Positions 1-8,094 of a DNA stretch of 64,000 nucleotides are shown piece by piece. A program made the position numbers and the translations under genes. A model generated the notes under the pieces. That model was given only the letters and a program-made list of their open reading frames with translations, did not search any database and had not been told where the DNA came from. The stretch comes from Burkholderiaceae bacterium (GTDB lineage: Bacteria > Pseudomonadota > Gammaproteobacteria > Burkholderiales > Burkholderiaceae_E). Within the stretch, counting starts at the first letter, position 1; each line of letters opens with the position of its first letter. The stretch covers positions 1 to 64,000 of the forward strand of contig JAMLIS010000012.1 of the NCBI GenBank assembly GCA_023954015.1. The letters are read 5' to 3'.

Positions 1-179
1 CCCCGATCCGCTCGTCGTGACCTCGTCTTCCACCATGCGGGCATTCTAGACAGCGCGGGTCGCGCGCGCAGCCCTCGCCGGGGTAAACGCTGTAACAGGG
101 GGTAACGAAGGCACGCCGGATGTTGCAGCAGCCCGCCGCGGCGCGCGCGGCTGCCGCGGCGGCGGCTATCATTCCGGCC

Positions 180-899
180 ATGAGCACCGCCGCCCGCAAG
201 CTGCTGGTCGTCGACGACGATCCGAAACTGCGCGAACTGCTGCGCCGGTATCTGAGCGAGAACCAGTACGAGGTCAGCGTCGCGCAGGACGCCACCGCGA
301 TGAACCGACTGATGCAGCGCGAGAGCTTCGACCTGATCGTGCTCGACCTGATGCTGCCCGGCGAAGACGGGCTCTCGATCGTGCGCCGGTTGCGCAGCGC
401 CGGCGAGCGCACGCCGATCGTCGTGCTCACCGCGCGGGGCGACGACGTCGACCGCATCGTCGGCCTCGAACTGGGCGCCGACGACTACCTCGGCAAGCCC
501 TTCAATCCGCGTGAGCTGCTCGCACGCATCCACGCGGTCTTGCGCCGACAACCGCCGCCCGAGCTGCCCGGTGCGCCGAGTACCGATCCGATCGAGGTGC
601 GATTCGGTTCGTTTCGGCTGAACCTGGCGACCCGGCAACTCACGCGCGACGGCGAGACGGTGCCGTTGACGAGCGGGGAATTCTCGGTGCTCAAGGTACT
701 CGTGCAGCACGCGCGCACGCCGCTCACGCGCGAGAAGCTGATGTCGCTCGCGCGCGGGCGCGAATACGGCGCTTACGATCGCAGCCTCGACGTGCAGGTC
801 TCGCGGCTGCGCCGGCTGATCGAAGCCGATCCGCAGCAGCCGCGATTGATCCAGACGGTGTGGGGCGTGGGCTACGTCTTCGTTCCGGATGGCGACTGA
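180..899 (+). CDS. ompR: OmpR-family response regulator
   Basis: DNA-binding response regulator of 239 aa, the usual OmpR length. The receiver domain spans about residues 6-120, with the acidic pocket DDD at 12-14, phosphoacceptor D56 (LIVLDLMLPGEDG), T84 and K106 (GADDYLGKPF). A winged-helix Trans_reg_C domain follows at about 140-235 and ends in VWGVGYVF. I chose the ATG at 180 because the upstream in-frame extension is an Ala/Arg run with no homology. Its stop overlaps the kinase start as TGATG, so the two genes are translationally coupled. The closest functional family is OmpR/RisA of Betaproteobacteria; the regulated genes cannot be read from the sequence. Confidence 0.93.
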   Translation: MSTAARKLLVVDDDPKLRELLRRYLSENQYEVSVAQDATAMNRLMQRESFDLIVLDLMLPGEDGLSIVRRLRSAGERTPIVVLTARGDDVDRIVGLELGADDYLGKPFNPRELLARIHAVLRRQPPPELPGAPSTDPIEVRFGSFRLNLATRQLTRDGETVPLTSGEFSVLKVLVQHARTPLTREKLMSLARGREYGAYDRSLDVQVSRLRRLIEADPQQPRLIQTVWGVGYVFVPDGD

Positions 900-2284
900 T
901 GTCGGCGGGCAGCGTCGCCGCGGCGACGACGGCGGCCCGCCGCCCGCGTCCGATCAGTCTTTTCTGGCGCACCTTCGGCCTGGTCGCGTTGTTGATCGTC
1001 GCGAGCTTCGTCGCGACGATCACTGCCGCCGGCCTGCTCGAGCGCGCTCCGCCCGAGCAGCGGCTGGCGTGGGAGATCGCTTCGGTGGTCAACCTCACGC
1101 GTTCGGCGCTGGTCAGCGCCGAACCCGACCGCCGCCTGCAACTGCTCGACGAGCTGGCGCAGCAGGAGGAAGTGCGCGTGCTGCCGAAGGAACCGGCGGA
1201 CCGCATCGACCCTTCGGCGACCGGCCCGCGCCTGCGCGCCCTCGAGCCGCGACTGCGTGCGCTGCTCGGCGGTGCCACGCGGGTGGCCGGGCGCGTGAAC
1301 GACGTCGACGCCGTATGGATCAGCTTCGAGATCGACGGGGACGACTACTGGTTGATCCTGCCGCGCGATCGCGTCGAGCGCCAGTTCGGTCCGAGCCTCG
1401 TGCTTCTTTCGATGATCGCGGCGGCCTTCGCGCTGGTCGGCGCGATCGTCATCTCGCGGCTCGTCAACCGTCCGCTGTCCGACCTGGCCGGCGCGATCGG
1501 GCTGCTCAGCCGCGGGCGCGCGCCGGCGCCGCTCGCCGAAAGCGGGCCGACCGAGATCGCGGCCGTAAACCGGCGCTTCAACCGGCTGGCGGCCGATCTC
1601 GCGCAACTCGACGCCGACCGCGCGCTCGCGCTGGCCGGCATTTCGCACGACATTCGCAACCCGCTCGCGCGCCTGCGCATCGAAGTCGAACTGGCGCGGC
1701 TGGCCGATGCGCAGCGCGAGTCGATGGTCGACGACATCGAGCGCATCGACCGGATCGTCGGCCAGTTCATCGGCTACGCGCAGATCGCGCAGCCGCCGCG
1801 CGCCGAGCTGGTCGACGTCTCGGCATCGATCGCGTCGATCGCCAATGCGTATCGCGCAGAGGTCGACGCCGGCACGCTCGAACTGTCGATCGATGCCGAC
1901 GAAGGCCTGCGCTGGTACGGTGATCCGACCGACCTGCAGCGCGCGATCGGCAACGTCGTCGACAACGCCCTGCACCATGCGCGCGGCAACGACTCGGACC
2001 GCGTGCGCGTGGAGCTGCTCGTTCGCTCCACCGGCGCCGGCATCGCCCTCGCGCTGCGCGACGACGGGCCCGGAATCGCCGACGAGGATGCAGAACGGCT
2101 GTTGCGTCCGTTCGCACGCGTGGACCGCGCGCGCGGCGAGCACGGCGGGTCCGGACTCGGGCTGGCGATCGTCGACCGGCTCGCACGACGATACGGGGGC
2201 CGGGCCCGGCTGTCGAACGACGCACGCGGCGGCCTGCGCGTCGACATCGAACTGCCCGATTACCGCGTCGCCCCCGGGCGCTGA
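899..2284 (+). CDS. EnvZ-like sensor histidine kinase
   Basis: Inner-membrane sensor kinase of 461 aa, partner of the preceding OmpR-type regulator (1-bp overlap, TGATG). Membrane segments lie at about residues 22-46 and 166-187 and flank a periplasmic domain of about 120 residues. A HAMP linker follows (about 188-240), then the H-box with H250 in GISHDIRNPLARLR. The HATPase domain shows an N-box (DNALHHA, about 355-361), a G1 box (DDGPGIAD, about 388-395) and a G2 box (GGSGLGLAI, about 416-424). The family autophosphorylates on the His and transfers phosphate to the regulator. The periplasmic signal is unknown. Confidence 0.92.
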   Translation: MSAGSVAAATTAARRPRPISLFWRTFGLVALLIVASFVATITAAGLLERAPPEQRLAWEIASVVNLTRSALVSAEPDRRLQLLDELAQQEEVRVLPKEPADRIDPSATGPRLRALEPRLRALLGGATRVAGRVNDVDAVWISFEIDGDDYWLILPRDRVERQFGPSLVLLSMIAAAFALVGAIVISRLVNRPLSDLAGAIGLLSRGRAPAPLAESGPTEIAAVNRRFNRLAADLAQLDADRALALAGISHDIRNPLARLRIEVELARLADAQRESMVDDIERIDRIVGQFIGYAQIAQPPRAELVDVSASIASIANAYRAEVDAGTLELSIDADEGLRWYGDPTDLQRAIGNVVDNALHHARGNDSDRVRVELLVRSTGAGIALALRDDGPGIADEDAERLLRPFARVDRARGEHGGSGLGLAIVDRLARRYGGRARLSNDARGGLRVDIELPDYRVAPGR

Positions 2285-2376
2285 GCGCCGGTGCCCACGC
2301 GACGATCGTCCGCAAGGCGAGATACCCGATGGGGCGGCACCCGATAGAAAGTGACAATCAATCGCGTTCGCCATAT

Positions 2377-2411
2377 CAATTGGATTTTACAATTGGTCTT
2401 TGCTACATTGG
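2377..2411 (+). promoter_or_regulatory. Putative promoter/operator of the rubrerythrin module
   Basis: An AT-rich island in GC-rich surroundings, 80-110 bp before the rubrerythrin start. CAATTGG occurs as a direct repeat at 2377-2383 and 2390-2396, and a third ATTGG lies at 2407-2411. TACAAT at 2388-2393 (5 of 6 matches to the sigma70 -10 box) overlaps the second repeat, so a bound regulator could block or recruit polymerase. I found no good -35 box. The regulator identity is unknown. Confidence 0.4.
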
Positions 2412-2489
2412 CGCCGATCGGCGCGCGAGCGCCGCGCCTGCGCGCTCGTGTCCCGAGCGCCGCACCCCTCACCGAACAGGAGACTTCCC

Positions 2490-2909
2490 ATGGCCGCGCT
2501 GAAAGGCACCCGCACTCACCAGAACCTGAAAGACGCATTCGCCGGCGAAAGCCAGGCGAACCGTCGTTACCTGTACTTCGCCAACAAGGCGGACGTCGAG
2601 GGCCAGCCGGAGATCGCGGCGCTGTTCCGCTCGACGGCTGAAGGCGAGACGGGTCATGCGCACGGCCACCTCGACTACCTCGCGGAGGTGGGCGATCCGG
2701 CCACCGATCTGCCGATCGGCAGTTCGGAGAAAAACCTGAAATCGGCGGTGGCCGGCGAGACGCACGAGTACACCGACATGTACCCGGGAATGGCCAAGGC
2801 GGCGCGCGACGAAGGCTTCGACGAGATCGCCGACTGGTTCGAGACGCTCGCCAAGGCCGAGCGCTCGCACGCGAACAAGTTCGCCAAGGCGCTCGAGTCG
2901 ATAGCCTGA
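2490..2909 (+). CDS. Rubrerythrin family protein (erythrin, no rubredoxin domain)
   Basis: Di-iron ferritin-like four-helix protein of 139 aa. The expected metal ligands are visible: E20, E53 and H56 (EGETGHAHGH), E90 and E93 (AGETHEY), E124 and H127 (AERSHAN). The C-terminal rubredoxin domain of classical rubrerythrin (about 190 aa in total) is absent, so an external electron donor is needed. Family members reduce peroxide in the cytoplasm. The ATG at 2490 has AGGAGA at 2478-2483; the longer ORF upstream lacks homology. A hairpin terminator follows and the Fe-S oxidoreductase gene is next. Confidence 0.93.
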   Translation: MAALKGTRTHQNLKDAFAGESQANRRYLYFANKADVEGQPEIAALFRSTAEGETGHAHGHLDYLAEVGDPATDLPIGSSEKNLKSAVAGETHEYTDMYPGMAKAARDEGFDEIADWFETLAKAERSHANKFAKALESIA

Positions 2910-2955
2910 GCGGCCCCGGGCGCCGCGTGCCCGGGACGCATCGTTTTCACGACGG

Positions 2956-2978
2956 GGGGAGCTGCGCGCTCCCCTTTT
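2956..2978 (+). terminator. Internal intrinsic terminator/attenuator after the rubrerythrin gene
   Basis: A perfect 7-bp stem GGGGAGC (2956-2962) / GCTCCCC (2968-2974) with a 5-nt loop, followed directly by TTTT. It ends 14 nt before the Fe-S protein start and just before that gene's ribosome site. It would let rubrerythrin be made in excess while some transcripts read through. Confidence 0.7.
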
Positions 2979-2992
2979 CGCAAGGACGTCCG

Positions 2993-4348
2993 ATGACCGC
3001 ACGAGAAGGATCGCTCGAAGCGCCCACCCGCCACGCACTCGACTGGAAGAGCGCCGAGTTCTACGACGAGACGAAAGCGCTCGACGAGATGCAGCGCGTC
3101 TTCGACATCTGCCACGGATGCCGGCGCTGCGTAAGCCTGTGCAACGCGTTTCCGACGCTGTTCGACCTGATCGACGAGTCGGCCAGCGGCGAAGTCGACG
3201 GTGTCGCGCGTGCGGATTACGCGAAAGTGGTCGACCAGTGCTACCTGTGCGACCTCTGCTACATGACGAAGTGCCCGTACGTTCCGCCGCACCCGTGGAA
3301 CGTCGACTTTCCGCACGTGATGCTGCGCGGCAAGGCGATCGCGTTTCGCAACGGAACGCCGACCCGGTTCCGCGACACCAATCTGTCCGCCACCGACCGC
3401 AACGGCAGGCTGGCGGCAATCCCGATCGTGGCCCAGGCGGTCAACGCGGCAAGCCGCAACGCGACGATACGCAAGCTGCTCGAGAAGGGCATCGGCGTGC
3501 ACCGCGAGGCCTGGCTTCCGGATTTCGCGCCGCGCAGGTTCCGTGCGAATGCCGAAGCATCGCCGGCCGGCGCAGTGCGCGACGGCGAGCGAACCCCCGG
3601 CAAGGTCGTCGTCTACGCGACCTGCTACGTGAACTTCAACGAGCCGGGAATCGGGCACGACCTGCTGAAGATCCTCGCGCACAACGACATTCCGTACGTC
3701 TTCGTCGAGCGCGAGGCGTGCTGCGGGATGCCGAAGTTCGAACTGGGCGACCTCGATGCGGTGGAGAAGCTGAAGGATCGCAACGTGCCGGCGCTGGCGA
3801 AGCTGGCCCGCGAAGGATGGGCGATCCTCGCGCCGATTCCGTCGTGCGCGCTGATGTACAAGCAGGAACTGCCGCTGCTCTTTCCCGACGACGAAGACGT
3901 GCGCGCCGTGCGCGACGCGATGTTCGATCCCTTCGAGTACTTCGTGCAACGCTCGAAGGACGGACTGCTGAAGACCGACTTCGCGCGCGGGCTCGGCAAC
4001 GTCTCGTACCACGTCTCGTGCCATCTGCGCGTGCAGAACGTCGGACAGAAGACGCGCGAGCTGCTCGAGACGATTCCCGGCACGCGGCTGCGCACGGTGG
4101 AACGATGCTCGGGCCACGCCGGCACCTGGGGCGTGAAGAAGGAGTTCCACGAGATCGCGATGAAGATCGGCAGACCCGTGTTCCGCCAGATGGGCGAACA
4201 TCCCGACGGCGACCCAGACTGGATCTCGTCGGACTGCCAGCTCGCGGGCCATCACATCGCGCAGGGCCTGTCGGCCGCCGGACGCCAGGTCGACGACAGG
4301 CTCGCGCACCCGCTGACGCTGCTGCGCATGGCATACGGATTGCCCTGA
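2993..4348 (+). CDS. Heterodisulfide-reductase-related Fe-S oxidoreductase (GlpC/HdrD-like)
   Basis: Cytoplasmic (Fe-S)-binding protein of 451 aa. It carries two N-terminal ferredoxin-like cluster motifs, C40/C43/C46/C50 and C83/C86/C89/C94; the latter has four rather than three residues before its last Cys. Two CCG-like cysteine-rich segments follow (EREACCGMPKFE and VERCSGHAGTWG), as in GlpC and HdrD. No membrane segment is seen. The ATG at 2993 is preceded by AAGGAC. It sits between a rubrerythrin lacking its own rubredoxin and a DUF3501 protein. I infer that it feeds electrons to the rubrerythrin; the physiological donor is unknown. Confidence 0.85.
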   Translation: MTAREGSLEAPTRHALDWKSAEFYDETKALDEMQRVFDICHGCRRCVSLCNAFPTLFDLIDESASGEVDGVARADYAKVVDQCYLCDLCYMTKCPYVPPHPWNVDFPHVMLRGKAIAFRNGTPTRFRDTNLSATDRNGRLAAIPIVAQAVNAASRNATIRKLLEKGIGVHREAWLPDFAPRRFRANAEASPAGAVRDGERTPGKVVVYATCYVNFNEPGIGHDLLKILAHNDIPYVFVEREACCGMPKFELGDLDAVEKLKDRNVPALAKLAREGWAILAPIPSCALMYKQELPLLFPDDEDVRAVRDAMFDPFEYFVQRSKDGLLKTDFARGLGNVSYHVSCHLRVQNVGQKTRELLETIPGTRLRTVERCSGHAGTWGVKKEFHEIAMKIGRPVFRQMGEHPDGDPDWISSDCQLAGHHIAQGLSAAGRQVDDRLAHPLTLLRMAYGLP

Positions 4349-4382
4349 CGCGCAGCGAAACGAACACGGAGGCAATCCCGAC

Positions 4383-4967
4383 ATGGCGAAGGTCACCCGC
4401 GACTCGCTGATGACGCTCGAGGCCTATGCGCGCGCGCGCAGCGACCTGCGTGCGAAGGTGCTCGAGCACAAGAAGAACCGCAAGGTGCCGCTTGGCGCGC
4501 ACGTGACGTTGCTGTTCGAGGACGAGCAGACGGTGCGCTACCAGATCCAGGAGATGCTGCGCATCGAGCGGATCTTCGAAGACGAGGGCATCCAGCACGA
4601 GCTCGACGCCTACAACCCGCTCGTTCCCGACGGAAGCAACCTGAAGGCGACGATGCTCATCGAATACGACGACGTCGAGCAGCGCCGCCGCGAACTCGGG
4701 CGCCTGGTGCGCATCGAGGACCGCGTCTGGGTGCGCGTCGAGGGGCACGAGAAGGTCTACGCCGTCGCCGACGAGGACCTCGATCGCTCGACCGAGGAGA
4801 AGACCTCGGCCGTGCATTTCCTGCGCTTCGAACTCGAGCCCGCGATGATCGACGCGCTGCAGGCCGGCGCCGCGCTCGGCGCCGGCGTCGACCACGAGAA
4901 CTACGTCGCGCAGGCCGAGCCGCTGCCCGACGCGGTGCGCGATTCGCTGGCGGCCGACCTGGCCTAG
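4383..4967 (+). CDS. DUF3501 family protein
   Basis: Hypothetical protein of 194 aa resembling DUF3501 proteins, which are commonly encoded beside rubrerythrin and Fe-S oxidoreductase genes. It is highly charged, with a basic patch near residues 28-36 (EHKKNRKVP). It has no cysteine motif, signal peptide or membrane segment. It lies 34 bp after the Fe-S gene with GGAGG at about 4370, so it is probably in the same operon. No biochemical role is established that I can name; by context it is a partner of the redox module. Confidence 0.82.
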   Translation: MAKVTRDSLMTLEAYARARSDLRAKVLEHKKNRKVPLGAHVTLLFEDEQTVRYQIQEMLRIERIFEDEGIQHELDAYNPLVPDGSNLKATMLIEYDDVEQRRRELGRLVRIEDRVWVRVEGHEKVYAVADEDLDRSTEEKTSAVHFLRFELEPAMIDALQAGAALGAGVDHENYVAQAEPLPDAVRDSLAADLA

Positions 4968-5044
4968 CACGCCGACCCGGTGATAACGCAACCGGAACGG
5001 GCGCCCCGGCACGGCACTCGACCGGCCTCGCCCGCCGGGCGGCG

Positions 5045-5782
5045 TCATTCGCCGGCGAGCGTGTCCGCCAGCGCCGCGTCGATCGCGGCAGCAAGGCCGC
5101 TGGAGAAGCGCGCACGCTGCATCTCGTCGAGCGGCGCGAGGCCCACCGACGCGCGTATCGATTCGCAATCGGTGGTGCGCATCGCGAGTGCTTCGAGCGC
5201 GTCGCCGCGGTCGAGCGCTTCGCACAGCACCGACCAGGGCGGGCGCCAAAGCAGCGTTCCGGCGACGAGCGCGATGCCGCCGGCGCGACGCTGCTGCGCG
5301 AGGCCGCTCAGCTTGCGGTTGCCGCTGTCCACCAGTTCCCACGGCGACAGCGCGCCAAAGCACGCCCACGCAAGCGGTTCGAAGCCCGCCACGCGCGAAT
5401 CGCCTTCGCGCAGCGCCCGCGGCAACAGCAGACGCGATTCGACGCCGAAGGCACGCAGCACGCCCGCGTGCAGTTCGCCGAACCATCGGTAGCTGTCGAC
5501 GAGCGCACCCGCCGCGAGCGCATGCTGCGGCGGCAGGAGCACGGTGGCGCCGATCATCCACGGACCGGCGAGCACCGCCCCGCCACCGGAGGCGCGCACG
5601 AGCACCGGAAGCGCCTCGCCTGCACGCACCGCGATCTCGTCGCGCAGCCGCCGTTGCGACAGTCCGAGCACGATCGCCGGTGCGCGATAGCGCCAGACGC
5701 GCCACTGCGGCCGCGGGACAGGTGCGGAGAGCGCCTGCCGGATCCAGTGCTGCTCGTCGTCGGCGCTCGCCTGCAGCTGCAT
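5045..5782 (-). CDS. Lipoate-protein ligase A-like protein (BPL_LplA_LipB family)
   Basis: Protein of 245 aa with the biotin/lipoate ligase fold. The substrate loop reads RASGGGAVL and the lysine motif NRKLSGLAQQRR matches the lipoate-ligase signature. The family adenylates lipoate or octanoate and moves it to lipoyl domains such as that of OdhB, encoded about 21 kb away. I chose the ATG at 5782 over an in-frame start at 5836 because homology begins near it; no clear Shine-Dalgarno site is visible. It is short for LplA (no C-terminal accessory domain), so an octanoyl- or amidotransferase role is possible. It converges on the DUF3501 gene. Confidence 0.75.
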   Translation of the reverse strand: MQLQASADDEQHWIRQALSAPVPRPQWRVWRYRAPAIVLGLSQRRLRDEIAVRAGEALPVLVRASGGGAVLAGPWMIGATVLLPPQHALAAGALVDSYRWFGELHAGVLRAFGVESRLLLPRALREGDSRVAGFEPLAWACFGALSPWELVDSGNRKLSGLAQQRRAGGIALVAGTLLWRPPWSVLCEALDRGDALEALAMRTTDCESIRASVGLAPLDEMQRARFSSGLAAAIDAALADTLAGE

Positions 5783-5863
5783 CGGCCGCAGCTCAGCCGG
5801 CCTCGCGCAACCGGCCGATCGGCACGCCGCGCGCAAAGATCGAGACCGCGGAAACGCCGCGGC

Positions 5864-5903
5864 GTCCGGTCCCGTGCCCGGTGAATCCGGGCATGGACCG
5901 GAC
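5864..5903 (-). other. Strong hairpin between trpB2 and the lipoate-ligase gene
   Basis: Imperfect inverted repeat: the arm at 5864-5881 pairs with 5887-5903 across a 5-nt loop, with one bulge. It lies downstream of the TrpB2 gene and upstream of the ligase gene on the minus strand. It lacks a U-run, so intrinsic termination is uncertain; it could be an mRNA 3'-end stabiliser. Confidence 0.35.
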
Positions 5904-5966
5904 GACGCGCCGTCTCCGCGTGGGGCCGTCGCCGAGCGTCAACGACGCATCACCGTCCGGTTCCCT

Positions 5967-7331
5967 TCACGCGGGCACGCTGGGCAACCCCGACAGCGCC
6001 ATCGCGAGTTCCTTCTCGTCGTACGACTGATCGGTGAGCGCACCCGAGTTGTAGGCCATGTACGCGGCCATGTCGAAGTGGCCGTGCCCGGACAGGTTGA
6101 ACAGGATCGTCTCCGCGCGACCCTCGCGCTTGCAGCGCAGCGCTTCGTCGACCGCCGCCTTGACCGCGTGGTTCGCCTCGGGCGCCGGCACGATTCCTTC
6201 GGTGCGTGCGAACTGCACGCCGGCGGCGAAGCACTCGGTCTGCTGGTAGGCCACCGCCTCGATCAGCTTCAGGTCGAGCAGATGCGAGATGAGCGGACCC
6301 ATCCCGTGATAGCGCAACCCGCCCGCGTGGAAGCCGGGCGGCGTGAACGTGGAGCCGAGCGTGTGCATCTTCACCAGCGGCGTCATGTGCCCGGTGTCGC
6401 CGAAGTCGTAGGCGAGCTTGCCGCGCGTCAGCGTGGGGCAGGCTGCCGGCTCGACGGCGACGACGCGCGACTTCCGTCCGCCGCGCAGGCCCTGTCCGAT
6501 GAACGGGAAGACCAGTCCGGCGAAATTCGATCCGCCGCCGGTGCAGCCGATGAGCACGTCGGGCCACGCGTCGGCCATCTGCATCTGCTCGATCGCCTCC
6601 TGGCCGACGACCGTCTGGTGCAGCATCACGTGGTTGAGCACCGAGCCGAGCGCGTACTTGGTGTCGTCGTTCTTCGCGGCGATCTCGACCGCCTCCGAGA
6701 TCGCGATGCCGAGGCTGCCCGGATGGTCGGGACGCTGCTCGAGCACCGCACGCCCGTAATCGGTTTCCTTCGACGGCGACGGCACGCAGCGCGCACCGTA
6801 GGTTTCCATCAGCGCACGGCGGTACGGCTTCTGATCGTAGGACACGCGCACCTGGAACACGGTGACGTCGATGCCGAAGAGCGCGCCGGCGAAGGCCAGC
6901 GACGATCCCCACTGGCCGGCGCCGGTTTCGGTGGACAGGCGACGGATGCCGGCCTCGCGGTTGTAGAAGGCCTGCGCGACCGCCGTGTTCGGCTTGTGGC
7001 TGCCGGCGGGACTCACGCCTTCGTACTTGTAGAAGATCTTCGCCGGCGTGCCGAGCGCCTTCTCGAGGCGATGCGCCCGGAACAGCGGGCTCGGCCGCCA
7101 CAGCCGGTAGATGTCGCGTACCGGATCGGGAATGTCGATCTCGCGCTCGGTGCTCACTTCCTGCAGGATGAGCTCCATCGGGAACAGCGGCGCCAGATCG
7201 TCGGGGCCGATCGGCTGCATCGTGCCCGGGTGAAGCACCGGTGCGAGCGGCTTCGGCAGGTCGGCCTGGATGTTGTACCAGCGCTTCGGAATCCGGCTCT
7301 CGTCGAGCAGGTACTTCGTTTGGTCCCCCAT
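5967..7331 (-). CDS. TrpB-like PLP enzyme (TrpB2, tryptophan synthase beta-like)
   Basis: PLP-dependent fold-type II enzyme of 454 aa, longer than the roughly 400 aa of standard TrpB. The PLP lysine is K113 (GSHKPNT) and the phosphate-binding loop is GGGSN at 265-269. The N-terminal form (KYLLDESRIPKRWYNIQADL) is characteristic of TrpB2. TrpB enzymes condense indole with serine to tryptophan. TrpB2 forms often lack a TrpA partner, and no trpA or other trp gene lies in this window, so it may recycle indole or use another substrate. The ATG at 7331 has AAGGAGGAG just upstream on the minus strand, a strong ribosome site. Confidence 0.88.
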   Translation of the reverse strand: MGDQTKYLLDESRIPKRWYNIQADLPKPLAPVLHPGTMQPIGPDDLAPLFPMELILQEVSTEREIDIPDPVRDIYRLWRPSPLFRAHRLEKALGTPAKIFYKYEGVSPAGSHKPNTAVAQAFYNREAGIRRLSTETGAGQWGSSLAFAGALFGIDVTVFQVRVSYDQKPYRRALMETYGARCVPSPSKETDYGRAVLEQRPDHPGSLGIAISEAVEIAAKNDDTKYALGSVLNHVMLHQTVVGQEAIEQMQMADAWPDVLIGCTGGGSNFAGLVFPFIGQGLRGGRKSRVVAVEPAACPTLTRGKLAYDFGDTGHMTPLVKMHTLGSTFTPPGFHAGGLRYHGMGPLISHLLDLKLIEAVAYQQTECFAAGVQFARTEGIVPAPEANHAVKAAVDEALRCKREGRAETILFNLSGHGHFDMAAYMAYNSGALTDQSYDEKELAMALSGLPSVPA

Positions 7332-7454
7332 CGACTCCTCCTTGTATATCGACGCCGATCGGCGTGCGAATGGACAAGCATAGCCGAGCGCACCGCTGCG
7401 GCGGTAGCCCGAAACGGCAGCGGCCGGCGCATTCGAGGCCGGTCGTTTCCGCGA

Positions 7455-8027
7455 TCAGGCGCGATGGAGGCGCCCGCCGGCATCGGCCGGCACCGGCTGA
7501 TCCGCGGCGGGCACGGCCGCCAGCAACACGATCGCCTGCGCGACGATGCTCTCGCCGCGTCCGACGGAGCCCAGGCGTTCGGCGGTCTTGGCCTTCACGC
7601 TGACCCGCCCGCCCTCGATGCCGATGGCAGCGGCCACGTTGTCCACCATGCGCGCGACGAAGGGCGAGAGCCGGGGCGCCTGCGCGATCACCGTCGTATC
7701 GACGTTGGCCACGCTCCAGCCGAGCGCGCGGACGCGTTGCGCGACCTCCCGAAGCAGCAGCGCGCTGTCGGCTCCGCGCCAGCGAGGATCGGTGTCGGGG
7801 AAATGCGAACCGATGTCGCCGAGTGCAGCGGCGCCGAGCAGCGCGTCGGTGATCGCGTGCAACAGGACGTCGGCGTCGGAGTGCCCGAGAGCGCCCGCCC
7901 GATGCTCGATGTCGACTCCGCCGATGCGCAGGCCGCGCCCGGGAACCAGCGCGTGCACGTCCCATCCCTGGCCGATGCGCATGCCGCACGGCGCGCTCGG
8001 GACCGCAGCCGCGAACGGCTCGCTCAT
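7455..8027 (-). CDS. ispF: 2-C-methyl-D-erythritol 2,4-cyclodiphosphate synthase
   Basis: MEP-pathway enzyme that cyclises CDP-methylerythritol phosphate to ME-2,4-cPP with CMP release. It is 190 aa; the core starts at about residue 16 ([11 protein letters not shown], holding the metal-binding D and H) and continues with [20 protein letters not shown] and the FPDTDP loop. The N-terminal 15 residues before the core are an extension. The start chosen is the ATG at 8027, the last of five ATGs in the tandem repeat upstream; the other four open only tiny frames. A secondary start at residue 16 is possible. Translationally coupled to ispD through the repeat. Confidence 0.95.
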   Translation of the reverse strand: MSEPFAAAVPSAPCGMRIGQGWDVHALVPGRGLRIGGVDIEHRAGALGHSDADVLLHAITDALLGAAALGDIGSHFPDTDPRWRGADSALLLREVAQRVRALGWSVANVDTTVIAQAPRLSPFVARMVDNVAAAIGIEGGRVSVKAKTAERLGSVGRGESIVAQAIVLLAAVPAADQPVPADAGGRLHRA

Positions 8028-8094
8028 TGCTGCCCTCTCATTGCTGCCCTCTCATTGCTGCCCTCTCATTGCTGCCCTCTCATTGCTGCCCTCC
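8025..8094 (-). repeat. Five-copy 14-bp tandem repeat forming a ladder of stop/start overlaps between ispD and ispF
   Basis: Five head-to-tail copies at 8025-8038, 8039-8052, 8053-8066, 8067-8080 and 8081-8094; only the last differs, by one base. On the coding (minus) strand the unit reads ATGAGAGGGCAGCA. Each copy provides an ATG, a TGA overlapping it as ATGA, and GAGGG placed 5 nt before the next ATG. The ispD stop (8082-8080) overlaps the first ATG (8083). Four six-codon frames encoding MRGQQ then follow at 8083-8066, 8069-8052, 8055-8038 and 8041-8024, and the fifth ATG opens ispF. Confidence 0.95.

Noticed and set aside
1..36. Possible minus-strand gene start at the left edge (ATG at 36 reading MVEDEVTTSGSG)
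   Set aside because: Only 12 codons are visible, there is no Shine-Dalgarno site, and the product cannot be judged. A TAGAAT just upstream makes it possible but not supportable.
8025..8094. CRISPR-like or recombination repeat at ispD-ispF
   Set aside because: Units are only 14 bp, directly adjacent with no spacers, and fit exactly into the stop/start overlap; this is a tandem repeat, not an array or attachment site.
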